A DNA stretch of 64,000 bases from positions 2,852,001 to 2,916,000 of the forward strand of contig JARFXM010000009.1 in NCBI GenBank assembly GCA_029532625.1, written 5' to 3'. The notes beneath the pieces were generated by a model. The model was not told the origin of the DNA. It did not search any database and saw only the letters and a program-made list of their open reading frames with translations. This document shows positions 11,849 through 22,344 of this stretch, one piece after another. This stretch comes from Lomentospora prolificans. Lineage: Eukaryota > Ascomycota > Sordariomycetes > Microascales > Microascaceae. The first letter of the stretch is position 1. Each line of letters opens with the position of its first letter. Both the position numbers and the translations under genes were made by a program.

Positions 11849-14666
11849 TTATAACCTAGCCGAGTCGTCCTTCTGGAATGCTTCGGGCGTAGGGGGCGTA
11901 TCGGTCTCCGCGGGCGGGAATGGCGGAGACACCTCGCCGGGCTTGCCGCCAAAGTACTTCTCGAAGTCCTGGTGGTTATCCGCGAAAGGCCTAGGGCCGA
12001 GCAACCTGACGAGGTCATCGCGAGTGAGTACCTCCTTCTTCAAAAGCTCCTCCGCCACTAGTCCAATCTCCTTCTTCTTGGCCAGTAAGAGGTCCTTGGA
12101 CATCTTGTACGCCTCTTCCACTATCCTCTTGACCTCGGCATCGATCTGCTTGCCCGTCTCCTCCGCAAACGGCTTCTGTAGCTGCTGGCCCTCGTTCTCA
12201 AAGTGAATTGGGCCGACCTTGTCCGACATGCCCCATTGCGTCACCATCCGAGTCGCCATCGCCGTCACCTTTTTGAAGTCGTCGCTCGCCCCCGTCGTCA
12301 CTGTGGGAAAGTGAATCTCTTCCGACACGCGGCCCCCGAGCGTCATTGCCATACGGTCCATAAGCTGGTGGACCGACATCAGATAGGCGTCCTGCGGGAG
12401 GTACTGCGCGTATCCTAGAGCTCCCTGGCCACGGGGAATGATGGAAACCTTGAGCAGCGGGTCAGCATCCTTGAGGAACCATCCGCAGATCGCGTGTCCC
12501 GCCTCGTGGTAGGCCACCGTCTTCTTTTCCTCTGGTCGAAGAACCAACGACTTCCTCTCGAGACCGCCAATGTGTCGCTCGATAGCCTGCTCGAAATGCT
12601 CAAGAGTTACCGAGTCGGCATTTGCCCTCGCAGCTACAAAACCTCGTTAGCACGGGAGCGTTCAAGGGCCGGAAAAGAGGAGAAAGGGGGGGAGAAGGGA
12701 TATTATGAGGTGAACATACCAATAAGGGCAGCTTCGTTGACGACGTGAGCGATGTCTGCACCCGAAAATCCGGGAGTGAGGGTGGCGAGACGTCCGGTAA
12801 GGTGCTCCTTATCTTCCTGGGTAACAATCTTCTTGAGGTGGACATGGAAGATGGCCTCACGGCCCTTTTGCGTAGGGCGGTCGATGAAGATATGCCTGTC
12901 GAATCGGCCAGGTCGCATGAGAGCCTTATCTAGAATATCCGCGCGGTTGGTACCAGCGAGAACGACGACTTGGTCGGTGGTGTTGAAGCCATCCATCTCC
13001 GTGAGAATCTGGTTGAGCGTAGCTTCTCGCTCGTCGTTGCCACCGCCACCGACGCGGGAATCCGTGCGCGCTCGGCCGATGGCGTCGATCTCGTCGATGA
13101 AGATGATGCAAGGCGCATTCTTGCGCGCCGTCGCGAACAAGTCTCGCACACGCGAGGGACCGACACCGACAAACATCTCGACAAACTCTGAACCACTGAC
13201 GCTGAAGAAGGGCACCTCGCACTCTCCAGCGGTAGCTTTGGCGAGGAGAGTCTTACCAGTACCGGGCGGCCCGGCCAGGATCGCGCCTCGGGGAATTTTG
13301 GCACCGAGTCTTCGGAACTTCTCGGGGGATTTGAGGAAGCTGACAAACTCCATGATTTCCACCTTGGCTTCGTCCATACCCGCAACGTCAGAGAACTTGA
13401 CCTTGATAGCCGTCTCGTGGTTGAACTGCTTAGCCTTGCTCTTGCCAAACCCAAACATCTGGTTGCCCGCGCGGCCGCCCATCTGCCTTGTCGAGTAAAC
13501 GAGGAGACCAACAAGGAGGAGGGTGGGGCCGAAGGCAAGAAGAAGGTTCAACCAAGGGCTCTTGGTGCCGTATTTGACGGGAATGCGCTCCGAGGGCGGG
13601 ATGCCTAGATCATCCTGAGCAGCATCAAGGCGCTTCTCGAACGAGTCCACAGAGCCAATGGTGAAGAAGTATTGCACATTGGGATCCACAGACTGAGAGC
13701 CCTGGTAGACAGACCGCACAGCCTCCCTGTTCAACTGCACGTCGACGCGACCCTCGTAAACGATGAAGCGCTCGACCAATCCCTTGTCCAAGAACATGCG
13801 CTGAAGCTCCTGCCACGTAATCTCTTTGGTCTCGCCAAAGATAAACCTATCCAGGAAGGGTGATAGAACGAACCAGGCGACGGCCATCATGATATAGTCG
13901 TTGACGGAGAAGGGACCATATTTACGAGAGAATCCGCTCCCCTGACCCTCCGCGCCATCCTTCCCGTCCTTCCCGTCCTTGCCCTGCTTGTCGCCTCCCT
14001 GCTGCTGCGCGTTGGGTCCGTTGGCCTTTTCCTCTTCCTCCTTGGCTTGTAGCTCCATCATCTTGACGGCGGTTTTATGTATGAGGCGTGTGAACTTGAT
14101 CATCTCCTTCACTGTCGGGCTGCCACGCTTGGTGGATCTAATCATGTCGAGAAGGTCCTTGGGAGCACCGTACTTCTCTAAGTCCCCGATCAGAGTCTTG
14201 ATAAATGTGTGCTGTCCGGCCGGAAGGTTCTGCAACGCCTCGAGGAGCGTCTTCTTGTCCTCTTCGGTTAACCGCACCCAGCCCTCGGGGAGCTCTCTCT
14301 CGCGCACCTCCTCCTCGCCCTCCTTTTTCGGGGTTTCGGTCGCGTTCGTCTTCCCATCTTCGGCTTTTTGTCCCTCGGGAACCTGCTCGTTTTTCTTGCC
14401 TACATCCTTGCCCTCTTCGTTCTGTTTCCTCTCTTCGGGCTTCTTTCCATCCTCGGGCGGCGGCGTGGGCGGCGGCGTAGGGGGGTTGTCGAGTAAAATC
14501 TCGCGCGACTGCGCACGCTCGCCACTGACGCACCAGCTCCGAGCACCCGGCCCCTCGGTATCCTCGCGAACGACGCAGACGATGCTCTAAGCGGTGAGGT
14601 CGAGACGGCAAAGGCGGACGTCCTCGTGAGACGGGCCATCTGGCCCGCCCGGATTAATCTCGACAT
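11849..14666 (-). CDS. Mitochondrial m-AAA protease subunit (Yta12/Afg3 family), with a frame break
   Basis: ATP-dependent zinc metalloprotease of the inner mitochondrial membrane; with its partner it degrades misfolded membrane proteins and matures some imports. Two exons, 12720-14666 and 11849-12633, are joined by an 86-base intron (GTATGT...GTAG). From the ATG at 14666 there is an Arg/Ser-rich targeting sequence ending RARFYSTTP, a charged linker, a membrane segment near 255-272, the FtsH extracellular domain, a second membrane segment near 370-392, Walker A GPPGTGKT near 465, Walker B IIFIDEIDAIG near 517, and the zinc motif HEAGH near 690. The total is about 910 residues, usual for the family. 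The oddity is that the targeting sequence and the rest lie in different frames, and the switch falls at six C (14480-14485). One extra C would make the gene continuous. I cannot tell Yta12 from Afg3 paralogue. Confidence 0.9.
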
Positions 14667-15601
14667 CTGCACGGTGCTTCGGATTGATGCGTATGGTATA
14701 CGGAGGCGAATCGGAGGATGGGTCAAATTCGACAAGGCAAAGGAGGCAAACCCTCCCAATTTAGAAGATATACTACTCTCTCTCCCCCCTTCAGAATTTC
14801 TCTTGCCAGGGTACTTTCGAAAAACCGGGCAAGGATCGGGAGAAGAATGGGGATGGGAATGGGGAGCCGAGTCGTGTGGATTGGGACAGAGACTGGGAAA
14901 AAGTGGAATGATGATATTAATGGGTTCGCCTGAGGATGGGAAAATTCGTGACGCATCATCTCGTCTCGGAGCTCCCAATGGACCGAGCTTTTTCCTCAAC
15001 TTAGCTTTTGGAAGACTCTGGACACTGGTAGTAGGCTGGAGTGGTCGAATGTCACGTGATAAACTTGGTCCCTGCCACCGTGGATGTTAGTTGTCGTTTA
15101 GTACTTCGTACCATGGACTTATCATAATAGGGTCCCGGTGGATCCGGCACAGTGATGTCAGCAGTCTCGGTGCCTGGATTTCGGGACGACACAATACAGA
15201 ATGAGAAGACGCCAACATCCGGCGGTATTATTAGTGACCGGCCCGTTGCAGGCTTGAGACCCCAGATCTGTAGATGCACGCATATCCATAACTTCCTCCC
15301 CTCAGTTTCCATAGATGAAAGCTGTAGACTTCTAGGAAAAAGGTAGCCTTGTCCCATTTCTATAGATCCTCTAGCGTTTGGGGTATATGTATCAATTGAT
15401 ATATTGGGCAACTACCGTAGACCTTCATTTTTGCGTCGGTCGATAGTGCACCATACGTATTCGTCCAATCAATAGCGGGAGTGTCACAAGCCCTCTGTCA
15501 AAGTGCCCCATGACAATAGCTATCTCTGTCTGACTACATAGCCATTTAGAAGTCACATCGCCATCCGTAGAGATGCAGTATACAGGTAGCGCAGAAAACA
15601 T
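14667..15601. other. Upstream region of the m-AAA gene
   Basis: This separates the m-AAA start from the stop of the next minus-strand gene. It contains purine-rich DNA near 14830-14920 (pyrimidine-rich in the m-AAA sense) that fits a fungal promoter or 5' untranslated leader. No frame has protein-like composition and I see no RNA gene. Confidence 0.45.
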
Positions 15602-17294
15602 CTACAGCTCTCGCTGAGTCTCGTACCACAGGTCCCAGCCGTCCTCTTCCGGCTCACCATACCAACTGCAACACGTCTCTACAGGGCAATACGAACCCTC
15701 TTTGATCTTCACCCTCGACCACAGCGTCACCCCCTGTAGCTGGCGCAGACGCCGGATCTTCCAAGATCACCAGCTCAGCACCACCGTCTAGAATCGCCGA
15801 CACTTGGGCGGCAATCTCCTCCACGATTCTTTGGAACTCTGGATTTTCGGCGGCCTCGCCGGAGACGAGGACAAGAGACTTGCTGGTGGCGGTGTAGGAG
15901 CCGCTCTTGGCCCAACTTCTGAAATCGGTGCTTCGAGCGAGAAGACTGTCCCCGACGCCAGCCCAGTATATCTCTTGAAAGGAGGCTTTAAGGCGGGCAA
16001 GGTCAAAGCGAGGGTCAATCGTTCCAACATCCTCCAGGTGGCCTCTATATAAACAGCCTCCTCGTACAAAGGCGGTATAAAGAGAACGATTGGTGAAGCT
16101 GTGTCGATAGTTTGCAAATCGCGCGTATATATTAGCCCCTGTCTTAAAGAGTAATATGGCTCAGCGACTATGGCTTATTGAGGCTGGCTTACTTGATGTA
16201 ATAGACATGCTCTGTGATATTACTTTTCTCCGGAAAGCTCCACATAAAGTCGTAGCAGCCATAGGGTTCGCACAAAGCCTTCCGCTCGTGGTAAGTGCAG
16301 TTCGTGCCTCACAAAGGAATACTGGCTCCATTGTGTATTGATCCCATGGCTCTAGACCGCCCGCCTGGAGAGCGTCATTGATGTCATGCCCATACTGACC
16401 CCTACGGCCCCATACTAGCTGCCATGGCGCTGTGGCTAAGATTCGATATCCTCGAATATTCCGACAAACTGAGCCCACCTCGGCCGCCTTCTGGTGGTTG
16501 GTTACCATCATCCCCAACACGCGCGCATCGGTACTGGATCCGAAGCCTAAAATCAATCGTGCTAGCCGGTCCCAATCTCGTACATCTTCGTAGGATTTAC
16601 CGAATACTTCAAGCCAGGATGGTTGTTGTGTGGTCTTGAGTTTCTCCATCATCTCGGAATACCCCAGCTGCCCCGGAATCTTGGCCAAGGTCACTGCCGT
16701 TCCATTATCCAAATTATTCACAAGCACTCTAGGGGATGTTGTCAGTCACGGTTGCAAGTCAGCCGAAGTCGAGCGCGAGAACTGGCCCGTAAGATTGCCC
16801 TAGGTGTATTCCAGGGCGAGCCTTTGATGTTCCGAGTCTGGCACGCAGGCGAGACACGCTTCGGTGCGCTGAGATGCGACCAGCTGGGGCCAGAGCAGTC
16901 CATACGTCAGGAGAAGGATTAACCAGAAGTTTCCTAACGTCTCCATCACGGATCTCCAACACATTGTAGCGCAGCACCCACGATAACCGGGTCTGCCAGA
17001 AGTTGGAGGGAATACCCACCGTCCCGGCAATCTTAGGATCAACGTCAAAAGTTACTGAGATATCAGTGACTAACCAGTGACAGGCTTCCAGTCCCGATCC
17101 ATCGATGTACGCAAAGCCATAATATGCTCCTGCCTAGCCACAGGATAAGCAGCATGAAACAACGATTTGAAGAGAGAAGTTCTTTAACTCATAAGGTCTA
17201 CACTGCTAGTACACTCGAAATACAAACAGCCCCCTAAGCGAGGTAACGAGAAAACACGAGATCCCGTATTACCGTCGCCCTCTCCCGCCCTCAT
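15602..17294 (-). CDS. Unrecognised multi-exon gene, probable secreted or luminal glycoprotein
   Basis: I do not recognise the family. Exons read with confidence: 17202-17294 (start MRAGEG), then from 17133 (AGAYYGFAYIDGSG) to about 16950, then from about 16726 to 16358, 16193-16307, 15731-16098 and 15602-15678. The last three junctions keep phase exactly, through GT-AG introns of 50, 94 and 52 bases. The 94-base intron has a GCTAAT branch-like element. The linkage between roughly 16950 and 16726 is unresolved, because several weak splice pairs are possible. The C-terminal half has an NCT-x-C-x-C cluster (TNCTYHERKALCEPYGCYDF), sequons NIT, NFT and NRS, and a GETCCSWYG segment near the end. 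Sequons plus cysteines suggest passage through the secretory pathway, but I see no clear signal peptide or membrane segment. Length is about 430 residues. Confidence 0.6.
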
Positions 17295-17724
17295 CGTTGG
17301 TGATGATCTAGGAGAGAGTCTAGTCAAGACTAGAAGCCACCATATATCTACATCTAATTAAAAATTCATGGGTAAAGGGAATACAGCAACGTGACTAGTC
17401 GTCCCAATGCTTCCCCCCCCCACAAATCATGTAACAAAGACGGACATTGGAAAGGAAAAAAAAAAAAAAAAGGAAAAAGAAAAAAAGAAAAAAAGAAAGA
17501 CAGGTGAAAACAAGAAGCTGATTGCTTGTAAATATCGTTATTCGTCACAGGTGTATCTCCAACGCCCACACGCTATCCAATTTCCCGACCGGGTAAATGT
17601 TATGTTCATAAGATGGTGCCATATCTCCGTTTTCTTCGACCCATGTTAGACCTTCAACTCCATTAGGTAGCTTTGCCGTCATCGATCCAGCGGCGGATAT
17701 TATAGAAGTCCAGTGCGGCTTCCA
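17295..17724. other. Intergenic between the unknown gene and the zinc-cluster factor
   Basis: This is the promoter side of the unknown gene and the 3' end of the transcription factor gene, both on the minus strand. It contains an A-rich block at 17457-17507 (U-rich in the minus-strand transcript), in the likely terminator or polyadenylation area of the factor gene. No coding frame is supported. Confidence 0.5.
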
Positions 17725-20700
17725 TCACATTTGGCCAGGGCCGGGCCCAAAGTTTCCGTTTTCCACGGTGGGATAGGCACCTCCGCTCATCTCGGCGAAC
17801 TCCCAATCCAGAGACATTGGCAACGCATACAAATCCTGGGGCAAGAGTGGTTGCTGGTAGCCTAGACCCATATGCGGAGACTGAAGACCGTTGGCTGGGA
17901 ATCCCGTAAAATCGTTGAAGTTGAAATCGCCATCGGGTAGGTTGAATTCCTGCGGCCATCCGGCTGAGGGGAGGCCGGGGGAAGGTTCATTTGTTACAGT
18001 CGGCTTCATGGGGGCTAGGTTCCTCGCGCCTCTCCTGTCGTGCATATCTCCCGGAGGTGGTGGCGACCTGTGGTTCCCCGCGCTTGATGTCATTGGGGTT
18101 CCGTGAGCCGTGGGTGTCGCGGCACTGGGCCGAGGGGTGTGCGCCGCCGCAGACGGAGTGGGCGTGCCTGCCGAGGATGCTGAGCTTGGATCATGGCTCT
18201 TGCGCTTACGACGCGAGGACTGTTCCTTCTCCGCCTTCTCAATAACCTTCTTCGCGATGCGTTCGAATTCGGAGCAAACTCCCAACATTCGATGCACGCC
18301 ACCCGTCTCCGCCTCTTGGCCAAGCATGGATAGGAAGTTGACGACCAGGTTGAGCAGCTTAGTATCGGACTTCGCCCTCGGGTCTAGCGGGTTCTGCAAA
18401 ATGTTTCCGAACAGGGTCATGAGCGCCGAGACTGGGAAGTATAGAACAAGCCTACATAACTGGTTAGGGTCGGATGATATCATACTTATGGACAAGAGAA
18501 CAGTAACGCACCAGACACAAGAAAAGTCGCCTTGTGGAATGTATTTCAGTAGCGAAATTGAAGCCCGCGCGGAAGCGGTGCAGAGGGCAGCCGAAGAGAA
18601 GATTCGCGGGTTGAGCGGTTTCGAGTTGAGGCCCTGGATAGCGTAGTTTGACAAACGGCTGGTCCAGTAGCCGTGATGAACGGACATTCGGTGGATGGTG
18701 GTCAGGCAGTTATAGTACGCGAAGTGGAGCATGACAACGTGCAGAATCAGGGGAGTATGAGAGGCCTTAATCTCATGCTCCGGCCTAAAATCGATGGGGA
18801 TCTTATCCTTCCAGTCCTCGAGCTCCTTGTCCAACTCGCCAATCGTGTTCAAGAGTTCACCAGCGGTTTGTCTCGTCGCCTTGGTTGAGTAGAGTCTCTT
18901 GTAGACCTTGCTTTCGATGCACGCGAACTCGCACATAACCCTGAACAAGTTCATCTTACCCTTTCCATCCGCAAGAGGAATGTTCCCGATGCCATCTTCG
19001 GGGTCCTCGCTGGGCAATTCGACATTCATGTCATCGTCGTCTTGCGCCGGAGGGCGCCCAGAGCGAATGCATAGATCCTTATCCAGAATGTATGAGATCC
19101 AGAAGACTCGTTTGCGCTGTTCGATCTCAATGGGATTGAGGTTAAAACCGGTGCCCTTCTTGTGCAGGCCAATGCTGTGAGACAGGCGAATAGCAGTGGC
19201 GATTAAGAGTGTTGAAGGCTGGGGGTTGGGCGTCCCCTGCATGAAGGCCGCCATGCCAAGCAGGGCTTGCACGCTCAAAAGATCGTTGTTCCTCATGATT
19301 AGTTCGGAGAACACGCCCATGGCGTTCTTCAGGTACGCCCACGATTTCTCATCCTCTTCCGGAGGTACAAGGTTGCTCATCACACGAAGGCGATGGGCAG
19401 TGGCGAGGACGATGTTCAAACTTGCCCACCATCCTGATCCTTGGTAGGGGTTGTCGGAGTACTGCCTCTCCACAAGGTGCATAAAAGTGGGCTGGTGGAA
19501 GAGCGGAAACATGCAGTTGAAATTTTCAAAGTAATCCTTGAGCAGCGACAAGGTTTCGGCCTTGGGAGGGAGGGGGCGGAAGATGGGCCGCTGGAACAGG
19601 TCGCAAAAGATTTCGGGCTTCCAGTTAGTCCACTTGTGGTCATCGAGCGAAACATCCGATATCATTTCCTGGAAAGATTCATCTCCAGTCTTTTCATTGA
19701 CCCATCGGATGCCCTTGGGGGAGAAGATGGAGAAACCAGACGACGAGCCTATATTCATGGTGGGGTTAGAGTAATGAAAGCTGGAATGCGCATGTTAGAA
19801 GCTTTTAAACTTACCGATGTATCTGGTCTCCCCGCTTTGGTTCGTGACAAGAGAGCACATCATCTCGGACAAGGCCTCGACTTCCTCCTCTTCCTCATGT
19901 GGCTCTTCTGGTGAGACGGATTTGCGGAGTTCAGGTTCCTTCTCTCTAATGGGCTCTGGGGATGTCAAGGCGCTCTGCGGTGATGAGCCTGCATCCCGGG
20001 CGGACGTTGTCTGCGAGGGGGATGTCGGGTTCGAAACGGATTGGGCCTGCTTGATTTGCTGGGTTTTTTCGGCCAGTCTCTTCTCGAGCGTGCCGAGGTC
20101 GGTTGCACCATCATCATCACCAAGAAGACCTGAGAGCCTCAAAAGGCTTTCCATGCGACCCAGCCGGTTCTCAAGACCCTCGATGTACTTTGCACTACAG
20201 CGTTGTTAGCTGATCGTTCGGGACCGAATAATCCCATTCGGAGCCGAAGTTTCCGCTAGCCCCCCCCCACAAAAAAAGAAAAAGAAAAGCCAGGTACGTA
20301 CCCCTTCGGTGGGTTCCTCTTCTTTTCAACTTGGGTGAAGACGCAGTCGGTCTTGTAGTTGATGCAGTGCGTGCAGGCAGGGAGCTTGCCGTCGCACTTG
20401 ATCTTCTTCTTCCTACACATATCGCATGCCTATCGGGCGAGGAATTCCAGAACTCTCGTCAGCATACAGATTGCCTCACCGCAAGCCTTGGTGCGCAGTC
20501 CCGCTGCCGCCAGGGGGAGGGGAGGGGGGGTTACCTACTCTAGCAATTCTTCTCCTCTTGGCCTCGTTGGCATCGTCGAGCAAAGTCGCAGGATCAGGGA
20601 ACATCTGAGCGGCCAGCTCCGGAGGGAGGTGGGACATGGGCATTCCATCATGAGTGTAGGAGCCAAAGATCTGGGGTGGCGGGTTGATCAGAGGCTGATG

Positions 20701-20736
20701 CCCCATTGGGGGCATCTGAAAACCCATGTGGGCCAT
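17725..20736 (-). CDS. Zn(II)2Cys6 transcription factor with fungal_trans domain
   Basis: Nuclear DNA-binding regulator. Five exons join in phase (20539-20736, 20302-20429, 19815-20194, 18512-19748, 17725-18451) to give 889 residues. The zinc cluster opens exon 2: six cysteines at 68, 71, 78, 85, 88 and 95 in the C-x2-C-x6-C-x6-C-x2-C-x6-C pattern, followed by a basic linker (EKKRNPPKG) and a short leucine-rich dimerisation helix (YIEGLENRLGRMESLLRLSG). A Ser/Pro/Glu-rich spacer precedes the fungal-specific domain, with its usual RKRVFWISYILDKDLCIRSG motif near the middle. The C-terminus is Pro/Ser-rich, then acidic-aromatic (DGDFNFNDFTGF), like an activation region. The N-terminus is Met/Pro-rich. 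The start is the only ATG in frame upstream of the cluster. I cannot name the regulated pathway: flanking genes give no cluster context. Confidence 0.93.
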
Positions 20737-22316
20737 GGTGAAAGCCGGTGAACGTCAATCGAGGTTGATGCGTGGTATTATCGGGAATATCTCGTAAGCC
20801 TGGAGTCGACCGGGACAGCCGGTGATGGGAATGGCTCTCTTCTTCTAGGGTTTCAGTCGCCGTGGCTGATTAGTCCTGTGCCGGACAATAAAGTCGCATA
20901 GACCGCAGGTTGTGGCCGTGAATAGATACAAGTGCGCAAGCAGACAAGAGGATATATCGCTGCAGAAGAATCGGACGAGTCGTCGGGTAGGTTGTAGTTG
21001 ACAGGCTGGGTTGTGCGGGAGGATGGGGGGCGGTCGTGGTTGTATAGTGGGCTTTCGTGACGACGAGTTGGGGTGGTGGAACTCGAGGTGGGATGAAGCT
21101 TAGTGTTATTAAGTATCAGAGTACTTTTGTACCGGTGTCCGGGGGCACCTTTCTGTAACGTCGGAGGCTCTAATTCGCTGACTCCTGGAAAATGGTGGCG
21201 GAGCACGCTGAAAATGGAACTCTGGCGCCGAAGCTGCACAAGACCCTGCACGGACAGCAGCCTTCTCGAAGGTTATTTCTGGGAACTCGATTGCGACACT
21301 GACGCTAGCCGCTGGGAACGAGCACGCCAGTAGAAGGAGCCGCCCTGGATGACGTGGATGAAAAGGGCCGGGTTGGAGAGAGTCGGGAGGAAAAGTCGAA
21401 AGAGAAGTAGGCAACAAGGAAAGAAGAGATCGACAAAGGTGGACTGATGTTAAGAAAATGGAAAAGAGCAAAAGGGTGTGACTGTGAGTGGGCTCAAATC
21501 GATGGAAACGTCCGAGTTTCGAGTTTCGAGCTTGTCGGAGGGTAATAGCAGCTTTTCCCAATTAGGCTACGCAGTGGTGGGACGGAACTGGACCAAACAA
21601 GCGGTTGACAGGCGCTAAGCAGGACAGAGACGGCTGCTAGTTCTCGATGGGGCAAAGAAAGAAACCAGCTGGGGAAGGGGGAAGACATGGAGAGGGTGGC
21701 AGAGGCGAAAAAAAAAAAAAGAGAAAGATGGTGAGACGAGTGTGAGAGAAAACCCGGGGCCTCTCGACGGCTGGTATATTGTATAATATACAAGTACTTG
21801 GTTGAAGAGTGAAGGAGCCAGTGGGACGGATGGGGCGGGGGACGGGGACGAGGACGGGGTAAGGATCCCAAGCCGATGAAGGAGTGTAATTGTACGGAGC
21901 ACTCCTAGACGTGCCAGAGGTCGGTGTCAGTGGGAAGCAGAACTTGCACAACCATCACCGTTTAATGCGCGGGACCCCTTTGTACATCGATGTCTCCAGT
22001 CCGTCCGACTCCCAACACAAAACCAAGTACAGTTTTCGCCTATGATGCTAAACGTTGCTAGCGATGGGACATCAATGATGCCCCTCGCTTGGCTGCGCTC
22101 GAGCTCAAACCTGGGTACCATAAGAAACATCTATGCCCACGCAACCCCACCATCGGCGAGTCCAAGCAATCGCCATTGCAGATTTCGTCGATGTTTCCAA
22201 AGGATTCCCTACAGCTATTGATGGCATGGGATCCCAGGGCTTGGCGCCAGACACCGGGAAACTGGGCTTGTCTGTTCACCAAGAGTCCCATCAAAGTGAA
22301 TCAAGTCGAGCGTGCT

Positions 22317-22344
22317 AGCAACTGGCCGTAAGCAACTGGCCGTA
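22317..22344. repeat. Perfect tandem duplication of a 14-base unit
   Basis: The unit AGCAACTGGCCGTA occurs twice head to tail without a mismatch. It is in noncoding DNA. It may be a recent slippage duplication or a paired binding site; nothing else in the sequence decides this. Confidence 0.9.

Noticed and set aside
21109..21951. Several minus-strand Ser/Pro/Phe-rich frames upstream of the transcription factor
   Set aside because: Pyrimidine-rich leader or promoter DNA gives such frames in any phase; no domain and no splice link.
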